Shown here piece after piece: positions 33,076-40,487 of a DNA stretch of 47,216 bases. The position numbers were made by a program, and so were the translations under genes. This stretch comes from JAKPPT01 sp964630305. GTDB taxonomy: Bacteria > Spirochaetota > Spirochaetia > Treponematales > UBA12059. The notes beneath the pieces are model-generated. The model was not told the origin of the DNA. It made no database searches and saw only the letters and a program-made list of their open reading frames with translations. The stretch is taken from the NCBI GenBank assembly GCA_964630305.1, contig CAZVTR010000016.1:1-47216 (forward strand), written 5' to 3'. The first letter of the stretch is position 1. The number at the start of each line of letters is the position of its first letter.

Positions 33076-34019
33076 GTCTGCTGTTCTGTTTTAACTGTTA
33101 TTCTGCCGTTATTGATTCCATCGATGTGAACCTGAAAATTGGAAAACGCAATACCTGCTTTAGGGAATTGCTCAAGTATTCCGTAGTACATGCCCATGTA
33201 GGTTGGTTCCCAGTCATTAATATCCATCCAGACACCTAAAAAAAGTTCAAGGCCGTCACGGGTGATGCCATTGAGCATGAAAAATGGAGGAGGGTTCTCA
33301 AGTACGGTTGGCTGTGATGCTGCAATCGAAAGCAGCAAGGATTTTACGATTTGTATATCAGTTTGATGAGGAACGGTAAATATAAGATTTATTCTCCGGA
33401 CAGGGAAACGAGTGATATTAATAACCGTGGAACTGATAACGTTAGTGTTTGCGATGCGAATGAGCTTATTATCAAATGTGCGTATTTTTATAGAGAGCGT
33501 ATCAATAGAATACACTATGCCTGTAATATCGTTAATTGTTACTAAATCACCAGTTGCAAAGAGTTTTTCTGAAAGCAAAAACAACCCGCTGATAAAATTT
33601 GAAACTGATGTTTGTGCTGCAAAACCAAGTGCTATTCCTGCAACTCCAGCTGCGCCAAGGAGCGGTGTTAAATCAATATTTAAGATTTTTAGAACATTGA
33701 GAGCAATAATTCCCAATCCTGAATATTGAATGATTCGTATTATTAGATTTCTGCTTCGTTCATTGAGTTTGTTCTTTAAGCTTTTTTTAATGATCGCATT
33801 GATAATGCGAATGATAATGAGTCCTATGATTATCACATAAAAAACAGAAAGAATTTTTATGAGGAGCGCATTGTCAAAATTATGAAAAAAATTATCTGGT
33901 TTCACATCATTAGTTGCTGCAGGAATTTGGTCCGGGATCGATGTCGATGTGTTAGTAGCATTTTGTGAAAAAACGAGCGTGCTAAATGCAAACAGTAAAA
34001 AAAATATATATTTTGGCAT
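33066..34019 (-). CDS. MscS-family mechanosensitive ion channel
   Basis: Small-conductance mechanosensitive channels release solutes on hypo-osmotic shock. The 317-residue product has a signal-like first segment (KYIFFLLFAFSTLVFS), a polar linker, two membrane helices (LSVFYVIIIGLIIIRIINAI and LIIRIIQYSGLGIIALNVL), and the pore helix with the typical GAAGVAGIALGFAAQ pattern. The cytoplasmic beta domain starts with LFATGDLVTINDITGIV. It is close in size to E. coli MscS (286). The stop overlaps the facing terminator. The gene upstream is 1 nt away, so the two form one unit. Confidence 0.92.
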   Translation of the reverse strand: MPKYIFFLLFAFSTLVFSQNATNTSTSIPDQIPAATNDVKPDNFFHNFDNALLIKILSVFYVIIIGLIIIRIINAIIKKSLKNKLNERSRNLIIRIIQYSGLGIIALNVLKILNIDLTPLLGAAGVAGIALGFAAQTSVSNFISGLFLLSEKLFATGDLVTINDITGIVYSIDTLSIKIRTFDNKLIRIANTNVISSTVINITRFPVRRINLIFTVPHQTDIQIVKSLLLSIAASQPTVLENPPPFFMLNGITRDGLELFLGVWMDINDWEPTYMGMYYGILEQFPKAGIAFSNFQVHIDGINNGRITVKTEQQTKK

Positions 34020-34020
34020 A

Positions 34021-34890
34021 TTAAAACCCTACCATGTTCTTAAAAAATTGCAGTCCTTGCAATACAAAACTTGGTTCAGAAACAGCTGGTTTTTGAATAG
34101 TCGCTGAGGTTTTATGTTTGCTGTGCTGTTCGGTTGAAATTTGGATGCGGTTGCTGCTGTATTCATACCGTATGCTTTCACTTATGAGTATGCCGTTATA
34201 TTCAAATATTGAAAGCTGTGGAAAGTTAATTAAAATTTCCTTAATTTGCATTGTTTTGTCGGTACGGTTAATGATATGAATTGGATGCACAATACAGAGC
34301 GGGTATTGTTCTGCAAGCTTATAAGCATTAGTTTCATCGGTAATAAAATTTTCTCGATAGGTGTATGAAATTATGCCTGTAGTAGGATCCCCATATAATG
34401 TTTTTTTGGGAGTTGTGACTGTATTCCACGTATGCAAAAGTATTGCATCTCGATACATCCCAATGTTTGCAAGTGAAAGAACAAACACCTGGATTTCGGT
34501 CAACGGACACAATTCCAATGGTTCAGTCACAAGTATCACCAATGGTTTTTCAGGGTAACAGGGTTTAATGTGCAATGAACCAATTTTATCAATGAGGAGC
34601 ATGTTGGTTATCTGTACTGCTTTCTCAGGATGTTTAGTAAGCTTATCTGAAAACAATTTAAGTGTTGCTTCTGAAAGTTCAGTAAAAAATGGCGGCATTG
34701 CGTGAGAAAATTTAGATACTAATTTATTCGTGTCATGTTCATAGGGTTCAAGCGTTATGGCTAGTTTGGCTATACAAAAATCAAATTGATACGATTTTTT
34801 TTGCGCAGTGATAGTTTTTGTATTCCATTCTGATAGTTTAGCATGTTTCGGCATACTGTTAGTTATAACATGGCTACCACAAGAGAGCAA
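34021..34890 (-). CDS. Hypothetical protein paired with the MscS channel (possibly DUF432-like)
   Basis: This is a 289-residue soluble protein without signal or membrane segments. Notable segments are VILVTEPLELCPLTEIQVFV, LYGDPTTGIISYTYRENF and YPLCIVHPIHIINRT. The YGDP..G.I.Y pattern reminds me of DUF432, a family seen near MscS channels, but I cannot confirm this by eye. The proposed TTG start at 34890 has AAGG upstream; an in-frame ATG at 34854 is an alternative without a ribosome site. It ends 1 nt before the channel gene, so the pair is almost certainly co-expressed. Confidence 0.6.
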   Translation of the reverse strand: MLSCGSHVITNSMPKHAKLSEWNTKTITAQKKSYQFDFCIAKLAITLEPYEHDTNKLVSKFSHAMPPFFTELSEATLKLFSDKLTKHPEKAVQITNMLLIDKIGSLHIKPCYPEKPLVILVTEPLELCPLTEIQVFVLSLANIGMYRDAILLHTWNTVTTPKKTLYGDPTTGIISYTYRENFITDETNAYKLAEQYPLCIVHPIHIINRTDKTMQIKEILINFPQLSIFEYNGILISESIRYEYSSNRIQISTEQHSKHKTSATIQKPAVSEPSFVLQGLQFFKNMVGF

Positions 34891-34898
34891 GTTTGATA

Positions 34899-34927
34899 TT
34901 GACCTTAATAGTAAATTAAAGTATATT
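34899..34927 (+). promoter_or_regulatory. Promoter of the rrf2-nifS-nifU operon
   Basis: TTGACC at 34899-34904 and TATATT at 34922-34927 are separated by 17 nt. Initiation is expected around 34934, giving a leader of only about 19 nt. Confidence 0.7.
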
Positions 34928-34947
34928 CCTAGTAAACCTATAGGAAT
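34925..34947 (+). promoter_or_regulatory. Putative Rrf2 operator (inverted repeat)
   Basis: A perfect 7-bp inverted repeat, ATTCCTA (34925-34931) and TAGGAAT (34941-34947), has a 9-nt centre. The left arm overlaps the -10 box and the right arm contains the TAGGA ribosome site of the regulator gene. This is the expected place for an autorepressor of the adjacent Rrf2 gene. Confidence 0.6.
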
Positions 34948-34952
34948 TAGTG

Positions 34953-35363
34953 ATGCTTACAATTTCTACTAAAACACAGTATGCGGTTCGCGCGCTCCTC
35001 TATATTGCAAGGAATAATAAAGTGCTCTGCACTACAGCAGAAATAGCTCAAGCAGAAAATATATCCGTAAAGTATCTAGAAAATATTCTCACGGCGCTTA
35101 AATGCAAAGGAATACTCGAAAGCGAACGCGGCAAACATGGCGGCTATTCGCTTGGCGTTTCCCCGGCCAATATCAAAATGCTTACGTTAATTGAGCTGTT
35201 TGAGGGGCCAATTGAACCGGTTGCGTGTTTAACAAAAAATAAATCATGCGGTTTCGATTGTTCTTGTATTCCGCGAAAGTTTTGGCAGGGTTTAAAGCAA
35301 TCGCTCGAAGCCTATCTCGAATCCTGTACTATACAGGATTTACTGGAGGATACTCATGAATAA
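34953..35363 (+). CDS. Rrf2 family transcriptional regulator (IscR/CymR-like)
   Basis: Rrf2 proteins are winged-helix dimers, often sensing Fe-S cluster or cysteine status. The 136-residue product begins MLTISTKTQYAVRALLYIAR and has the recognition helix region AENISVKYLENILTALKCKG. The wing is ESERGKHGGYSLG. Near the C-terminus is a cysteine group, CLTKNKSCGFDCSC (C-x6-C-x3-C-x-C), which could bind an Fe-S cluster. The ATG at 34953 is preferred over the adjacent GTG. It overlaps nifS by 8 nt, so it probably controls the Fe-S operon it heads. Confidence 0.9.
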   Translation: MLTISTKTQYAVRALLYIARNNKVLCTTAEIAQAENISVKYLENILTALKCKGILESERGKHGGYSLGVSPANIKMLTLIELFEGPIEPVACLTKNKSCGFDCSCIPRKFWQGLKQSLEAYLESCTIQDLLEDTHE

Positions 35364-36558
35364 ACGAATTGTTTATATGGATTATAATGCAACTACGCCA
35401 TTGCATCCGCTTGTCAAAGAACTTATGGTTCGCGAACTCGATACCTATGCAAATGCTTCCAGCATGCACGAATTAGGACGGCAGGCTCGGGCTGCGATTG
35501 AAGATGCTCGAAGCAAAGTGGGTATGCTGATTGGCGAAGATTCCGCTGCCAATACGCTTATTTTTACAAGCGGCGGCTCTGAGTCTAACAATACTGTATT
35601 TGCAACCATGTTTCATCGTGGCAGAAACAGTAAAAGGAATAAAATAATAACAACAGCTATTGAGCACCCCTGCGTTCTCAATGCTGCAAAATGGCTTCAA
35701 TCAGAAGGTTTCCCGGTGCACTTTTTAAGCGTTGATGCTCAGGGCAAGATCGATTTCAATGAACTAGAATCGGTATTAGACGATTCAACGCTGCTTGTTT
35801 CTGTAATGACTGCCAACAACGAAATTGGAACTATTCAGGATATTGCACGGGTAGCAGAGCTTGCAAAGGCAAAGGGGGCGCTCGTTCATACCGATGCAAC
35901 TCAGGCAGCTGGTAAAATACCGGTTAATGTTAAAGCCTTAGGTGTTGATTATGCAACGCTCTCATGTCATAAAATATACGGACCAAAAGGCATCGGCGCT
36001 CTCTACATTAGAAAAGGAGCACCAATTGAGCCGCTCATCCGCGGAGGGCATCAAGAGTATGGGCATAGAGCCGGTACCTACAACAATTTGGGCATTTTGG
36101 GTTTTGGAGAAGCTGCACGACTTGCTAAAGAAAATTTACAAACATATCAGAATAAAATGTCTGCGCTGCGCAACAAGCTCCGTGATGGTATACAGCAAAA
36201 AATTCCGCTTATTCGTATAAATGGACACCATACCGATGTGCTTCCGAACACCCTCAATGTGTCATTTCCTGGGGCAGAAGGCGAATCGATATTGCTCTAT
36301 CTTGATTTAGCAGGAATCGAAGTGTCAACCGGTTCGGCATGTGCTTCTGGAAGTCTCGATCCAAGCCATGTTTTGCTTGCAACGGGACTTGGTCCGGAAC
36401 TCGCACATGGTTCTATCCGCTTTAGCCTTGGCATGTATAATACCCAAGAAGATGTTGACTATGTGCTCAATGAACTTCCGCCAATTATAGAACGATTGCG
36501 ACGAATGTCTACTGTAAAAGCAGAAGATATTGCACAAACACTACAAGGAGTAAAATAA
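35356..36558 (+). CDS. nifS: Cysteine desulfurase, NifS/IscS family
   Basis: The enzyme removes sulfur from cysteine for Fe-S cluster assembly. The 400-residue product starts YMDYNATTPLHP and has FTSGGSESNNTVF, the conserved ITTAIEHPCVLNA His region, HTDATQAAGKIPV, the PLP Lys in LSCHKIYGPKGIGALYI, and the catalytic Cys in VSTGSACASGSLDPSHVL. These are class I (NifS/IscS) features. GGAGG precedes the ATG. The stop shares one base with the nifU start, so the two are coupled. Confidence 0.95.
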   Translation: MNKRIVYMDYNATTPLHPLVKELMVRELDTYANASSMHELGRQARAAIEDARSKVGMLIGEDSAANTLIFTSGGSESNNTVFATMFHRGRNSKRNKIITTAIEHPCVLNAAKWLQSEGFPVHFLSVDAQGKIDFNELESVLDDSTLLVSVMTANNEIGTIQDIARVAELAKAKGALVHTDATQAAGKIPVNVKALGVDYATLSCHKIYGPKGIGALYIRKGAPIEPLIRGGHQEYGHRAGTYNNLGILGFGEAARLAKENLQTYQNKMSALRNKLRDGIQQKIPLIRINGHHTDVLPNTLNVSFPGAEGESILLYLDLAGIEVSTGSACASGSLDPSHVLLATGLGPELAHGSIRFSLGMYNTQEDVDYVLNELPPIIERLRRMSTVKAEDIAQTLQGVK

Positions 36559-37163
36559 TGGAAACGAATCCTAGCTGGATATATACCGATAAAGTTAAGG
36601 AACATTTTCTCAACCCAAAAAATGTTCTCAATGATCAGGAAGATTTTCAGGCTGACGCCGAAGGCATTACCGGTAATGTAAAATGCGGCGATGAAATGTT
36701 ATTTTTGCTTAAAATAAAAGATGATATTATTCAAGATGTTCGATGGAAAACATACGGATGCGCCAGTGCAATTGCAAGTACCTCTGCTTTATCAGAATTG
36801 GTTAAAGGTATGAACATTCGTGATGCATACCAGATAAAACCTGATGATGTTGTCAAAGCATTAGGAGGACTCCCAGAAAATAAAATCCATTGTTCTGTTC
36901 TTGGCGATAAGGCGCTGCGTGTTGCAATAGACAATTACCTTGAAAAAACAGGGCGCAAAGGTCTTTTTAAAGATTTAGGCGCGCGGATTATCTGTACATG
37001 TCTCAACATCACCGATCACGATATTGAAGAAGCAGTCAAACAGGGAGCTCATGACTGGGAAAAACTTCAGGAACACACAAAGATTGGCACCGTGTGCGGA
37101 AAATGCAGGAAAGAAGCCGAGGAACTCTTACATACCTATGTCCATATCTTTGGAGAATCATAA
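36558..37163 (+). CDS. nifU: NifU-like Fe-S scaffold (IscU domain plus BFD-type [2Fe-2S] domain)
   Basis: This is a scaffold for Fe-S clusters. The 201-residue product has an IscU-like domain with three ligand cysteines in VKCGDEM, YGCASAIAS and IHCSVLG. A BFD-like [2Fe-2S] domain follows, with ICTCLN and VCGKCRKEAEELL. The C-terminal Nfu domain of Azotobacter NifU is absent, so this is the shortened form. It lies directly behind nifS. Its end overlaps the MutY-like gene by 26 nt. Confidence 0.92.
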   Translation: METNPSWIYTDKVKEHFLNPKNVLNDQEDFQADAEGITGNVKCGDEMLFLLKIKDDIIQDVRWKTYGCASAIASTSALSELVKGMNIRDAYQIKPDDVVKALGGLPENKIHCSVLGDKALRVAIDNYLEKTGRKGLFKDLGARIICTCLNITDHDIEEAVKQGAHDWEKLQEHTKIGTVCGKCRKEAEELLHTYVHIFGES

Positions 37164-38034
37164 GGCGGCGGAAATTATTCCAGTATCTTTCCTGGTAGAT
37201 ACTTTTGATAGTAATAAAGCGCTCGAAGAGCTCTATTCCGCTGCAGGCAGTTTATATCGGGATTTTCCCTGGCGAAACACGCATGATCCCTGGAAAATAC
37301 TGGTATCGGAAGTAATGCTTCAGCAAACACAAACTAGCCGTGTTGTAACAAAATATCTTTCTTGGTTTGAACGGCTGCCTGACATACATGCATGTGCGCA
37401 GGCATCAAAGCAAGAAATACTCTCATTGTGGTCAGGCCTCGGGTATAACAGCCGGGCACTCCGATTGCAGGCATGTGCCGGGATTATTTGTGACCGCTTT
37501 AATGGCATAGTACCGCATTCCCGAAAGGAATTAGAAAAACTGCCAGGCATTGGCGCATATACGAGCGGAGCAATTTGTGCCTTTGCATACAATGAACCGT
37601 ATGTTTTTCTAGAAACCAACATCAGGACGGCTCTTATCTATTGGCTTCAACAAAATCCCGATTATGTTCTGCATGAAAATGGTATCGATGACGCACTACT
37701 TGAATCTATAGTAAAAAAAATAGTGGATGCTGTACAGCATAGAGAGCTATCTATACGCACGTTTTACTATACACTTATGGATTATGGTGCATATATCAAA
37801 AAATCGATTGGGAATTTCTCGGTATATTCTAAGAAATATACCAAACAATCATCGTTTAAAGGCTCAGTTCGAGAAGTACGAGGAGCGATAATAAAAGCAC
37901 TCTGCAGTTCAAAAAGTATTACCTATAGTGTATTAGAAGCAAGGTATGATCCCCACAACGTTGCAGAAGCTGTTACCAGTCTAGTCGCAGAAGGCATTAT
38001 TACAAGAAATGGTAATACATTGGAATTGTCATAG
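37138..38034 (+). CDS. MutY-like A/G-specific DNA glycosylase lacking the Fe-S cluster motif
   Basis: This is an HhH-GPD base-excision glycosylase, likely acting on A opposite oxidised G. The start ATG 37138 lies within nifU. The 298-residue product has FPWRNTHDPWKILVSEVMLQ (MutY-type start), LWSGLGYNSRALRL and the hairpin LPGIGAYTSGAICAFA. Where the catalytic Asp is usually found the sequence reads VFLETNIRTAL, so Glu may take that place. The C-x6-C-x2-C-x5-C cluster motif and the NUDIX-like MutY C-domain are missing. Cluster-less relatives with this ETNIR wording exist. It may also act on other substrates. Confidence 0.82.
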   Translation: MSISLENHKAAEIIPVSFLVDTFDSNKALEELYSAAGSLYRDFPWRNTHDPWKILVSEVMLQQTQTSRVVTKYLSWFERLPDIHACAQASKQEILSLWSGLGYNSRALRLQACAGIICDRFNGIVPHSRKELEKLPGIGAYTSGAICAFAYNEPYVFLETNIRTALIYWLQQNPDYVLHENGIDDALLESIVKKIVDAVQHRELSIRTFYYTLMDYGAYIKKSIGNFSVYSKKYTKQSSFKGSVREVRGAIIKALCSSKSITYSVLEARYDPHNVAEAVTSLVAEGIITRNGNTLELS

Positions 38035-38429
38035 TGTTTTTGCGGTAAAGATATGATGCAGTAGCTGGAGAAAAAAGTCTCGGATGCGTATAAGAATATT
38101 GCCCCGGGGAATATCTTCTGGCGCTAAGAGCGGTATTGTTTTTACAATTGTTGTATCTGCAATAAAAAGAATTCTTCCAATCTGCTGCCCTTTAGCAACG
38201 GGAGCATTGATTTCATCATAAATAATTTTATAGGTGAGACTTGGTTTATAGCTTTTTTTTATTGTAATGTATTCAGATACGCTCATTACTGGTTCTAGAT
38301 ATGATTCTTTGCCATACCATACCCGAACTTTTTTTATCAGTTCTTTAGGAAAAACAATTGTTTCCCAGTTTTCAAATGCCCAATCTAGAAGTGTTTGGGC
38401 AGTGCGGGCTCTGCCAACTGTTCCATCCC
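38029..38429 (-). CDS. dacA: C-terminal part of a D-alanyl-D-alanine carboxypeptidase (cut by gap)
   Basis: From the gap edge the frame reads DGTVGRARTAQTLLDWAFEN and continues to ...IFTAKTL and a TGA at 38031-38029. The first part matches the end of the peptidase S11 domain. INAPVAKGQQIGRI belongs to the PBP5 C-terminal beta domain, and the last segment (GNILIRIRDFFLQLLHHI) is the membrane-anchoring amphipathic helix. About 133 residues are present; the catalytic SxxK, SxN and KTG part lies in the gap. It overlaps the facing mutY-like gene by 6 nt. Confidence 0.85.
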
Positions 38430-38529
38430 NNNNNNNNNNNNNNNNNNNNNNNNNNNNNNNNNNNNNNNNNNNNNNNNNNNNNNNNNNNNNNNNNNNNNNN
38501 NNNNNNNNNNNNNNNNNNNNNNNNNNNNN
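38430..38529. other. 100-N scaffold gap (real sequence missing)
   Basis: The flanks differ: on the left dacA is entered in mid-gene, on the right asnS is left before its end. The missing piece must hold the last 20 or so codons of asnS and roughly 250-300 codons of dacA. The true gap is therefore about 0.8-1 kb or more, not 100 nt. Any reading frame crossing the Ns is meaningless. Confidence 0.85.
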
Positions 38530-39839
38530 GTGACATACCGCATGAGCCGTTCAAAACCAAGGCCAAAACCAGCATGAGGAGCCGAACCAAATCTGCGGAG
38601 ATCAAGATACCAGCTGTAAGCATGTTCATCGAGACCCAATTCACGGATTCTTCCAAGGAGCACATCGTAGCGGTATTCCCGTTCCGATCCGCCGATGATT
38701 TCACCGATGCGAGGAACGAGGACATCCATAGCGCTCACGGTTTTATTGTCATCATTGAGTTTCATATAAAACGCTTTGAGCTCTTTAGGATAATCTGTAA
38801 CAATAACAGGCCCATTGAGAACCTTTTCAGTTAAATATCGTTCATGTTCTGTCTGAAGGTCACAGCCCCAGAAAGGTTTAAACTCAAAACTATCCTTATT
38901 TTTTTCAAGTTCTTTGACAGCATCGGTATAGGTGATGTGCGCAAAACGTGAATTATACACTGATGTCAGCATATCAATGAGACCAGGCTGAATACGTTTA
39001 TCAAAAAATGCTAAATCTTCTGAACATTCTTCGAGTGCCCACCTCAAGAGAAACTTAATAAAGTCTTCGGCCAGAGCCATATCGTCTTTAAGTGTTGCAA
39101 ATGCTATTTCGGGTTCAATCATCCAGAATTCAGCAAGGTGCCGGGTAGTATTGGAGTTTTCGGCACGGAATGTAGGACCAAATGTATACACTTTTTTAAG
39201 CGCAAGACAGTATGTTTCTACATTGAGCTGTCCTGATACTGTGAGATATGCAGGCTTTCCAAAGAAATCTTTGCTGTAATCGACTGGCTGGCCGGATTTA
39301 GCAATTCTGTCAAGATCAAGCGTTGTCACTTGAAACATTTCTCCTGCACCTTCGCAGTCGCTTGCAGTAATAATGGGCGTATGAATGTATTTGAATCCTC
39401 TATCTTGAAAAAAGGTATGCACTGCGTATGCCATTGCATTGCGTACACGAGCTACCGCACCAAAGGTGTTTGTTCGTGCTCTGAGGTGGGCGATGCTGCG
39501 CAAAAATTCGAGAGAATGGGCTTTTTTCTGTAACGGATAGGAGTCGGCTGGCGCTGGACCGAGAACTTTGCAGGATGTTGCATGTAACTCTACAGGCTGT
39601 CCTTGTGCAGGCGATTCAACAAGTGTTCCGGTTATTTCAACCGCTGCGCCTGTTAATGCTTCTTCAAGCTGAGAAGCATCGCTAGTATTAAATACGCACT
39701 GCAAGTTGCTCATGCAGGTTCCGTCATTAAGCTCTATAAAAATTGCATTTTTTGTTTCGCGTTTGGTACGAACCCAGCCGCAAACGGTTATTGCTTTTCC
39801 AACTGCTTTTTGTTTTAAGATTTCAACAATATCTTCCAT
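38530..39839 (-). CDS. asnS: Asparaginyl-tRNA synthetase (3' end in gap)
   Basis: AsnRS charges tRNA-Asn. The ATG at 39839 is chosen because GAGAGGAG lies upstream; an in-frame ATG 11 codons earlier has no such site. The visible 436 residues contain the OB-fold anticodon domain (ITVCGWVRTKRETKNAIFIE), the class II motif 2 region (FGPTFRAENSNTTRHLAEFW) and motif 3 (GFGLGFERLMRYV) at the gap edge. About 20 final residues are missing. Motifs fit AsnRS rather than AspRS. Confidence 0.93.
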
Positions 39840-39906
39840 AATTGGTACTCCTCTCAATGTATGTAAGAGCATAGCATTATTTGTTTAGGATCATCAAGAT
39901 AAAGTT

Positions 39907-39939
39907 TTGCATGCAGAATTCACAGAAGCATGGTATAAT
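39907..39939 (+). promoter_or_regulatory. Extended -10 promoter of the YdbC-like gene
   Basis: TGGTATAAT at 39931-39939 is an extended -10 box. A TTGCAT at 39907 is 21 nt upstream, too far for a normal -35, so the extended -10 probably carries recognition. The same TGGTATAAT occurs before ppdK. Confidence 0.5.
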
Positions 39940-39966
39940 ACTTAAAAAGCGATGGAGGATGTATCG

Positions 39967-40194
39967 ATGGATGCTGATGCGATAAAATTTGAAATTGTTG
40001 AACATTTTGCTGTGCTCAGTGAAACAAAATCAGGCTGGACTACTGAACTCAATAAGGTAAAATGGAATGACAGAGATCCAAAGTATGATATTCGCCCTTG
40101 GGATCCTGAACATAAACGCATGGGCAAGGGTATAACACTCACGCAGGAAGAACTGGTAAAACTACGAGAAGCATTGAATAAAATGACATTTTAA
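39967..40194 (+). CDS. YdbC/PC4-like single-stranded nucleic-acid-binding protein
   Basis: This is a 75-residue protein of the bacterial PC4/YdbC group, homologous to the eukaryotic coactivator PC4, which binds single-stranded DNA. Seen: IKFEIVEHFAVLSETKSGWT, ELNKVKWNDRDPKYDIRPWD and KRMGKGITLTQEELVKLREA, which cover the whole small domain. TGGAGGA at 39953-39959 fits the ATG at 39967. The ATG at 39952 lies over the ribosome site and is rejected. It is a single-gene unit. Confidence 0.88.
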   Translation: MDADAIKFEIVEHFAVLSETKSGWTTELNKVKWNDRDPKYDIRPWDPEHKRMGKGITLTQEELVKLREALNKMTF

Positions 40195-40322
40195 ACAACC
40201 TCACACGGGAACTGTATCATACAAGCTGTTATGCTGATATGTGTTAATACTTCTCGGCTTTGCATCTGTTCAGTTTGCCACATGCGAAGCGCGTACTGTA
40301 ATGCTTCATTAAAAATCATCAC
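40191..40322 (-). CDS. Short ORFs in the ydbC-ppdK interval (possible decayed gene)
   Basis: On the minus strand a 43-codon frame, beginning MIFNEALQYALRMWQTEQ after a GTG, ends on the ydbC stop. Directly upstream, overlapping its GTG, an 18-codon frame (40319-40375) reads KIFRMYLEHNVNEAYTL. Both read like natural protein and differ by one frame, so they could be halves of a frameshifted small gene or two tiny genes. There is no recognisable family and no clear ribosome site. Confidence 0.25.
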   Translation of the reverse strand: MMIFNEALQYALRMWQTEQMQSREVLTHISITACMIQFPCEVV

Positions 40323-40393
40323 AGCGTATAGGCTTCATTGACATTATGCTCAAGGTACATACGAAAAATTTTCACGCTCTCTTTTGGTGTACT

Positions 40394-40421
40394 TGATATA
40401 AAATACAATAATGGTATAATG
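40394..40421 (+). promoter_or_regulatory. Promoter of ppdK
   Basis: TTGATA at 40394-40399 and TATAAT at 40416-40421 are 16 nt apart, with TG at 40413-40414 making an extended -10. The leader of about 60 nt has an AT-rich hairpin (CTTTCTT with AAGAAAG, about 40432-40450) followed by CTTTTTTC. That could act as a weak pause site. Confidence 0.7.
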
Positions 40422-40487
40422 AGTTAATTCCTTTCTTGAAAGAAAGAAAGCTTTTTTCTATAATTTCCCCACGGAGGATGTATTTCA

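Noticed and set aside
38385..39872. A continuous asnS frame through the second gap ending in GMEQLAEPALPKHF
   Set aside because: The part left of the gap is dacA in a different frame; the apparent fusion is an artefact of Ns.
39952..39966. ATG at 39952 as the start of the YdbC-like gene
   Set aside because: It overlaps the TGGAGGA ribosome site, which correctly serves the ATG at 39967.
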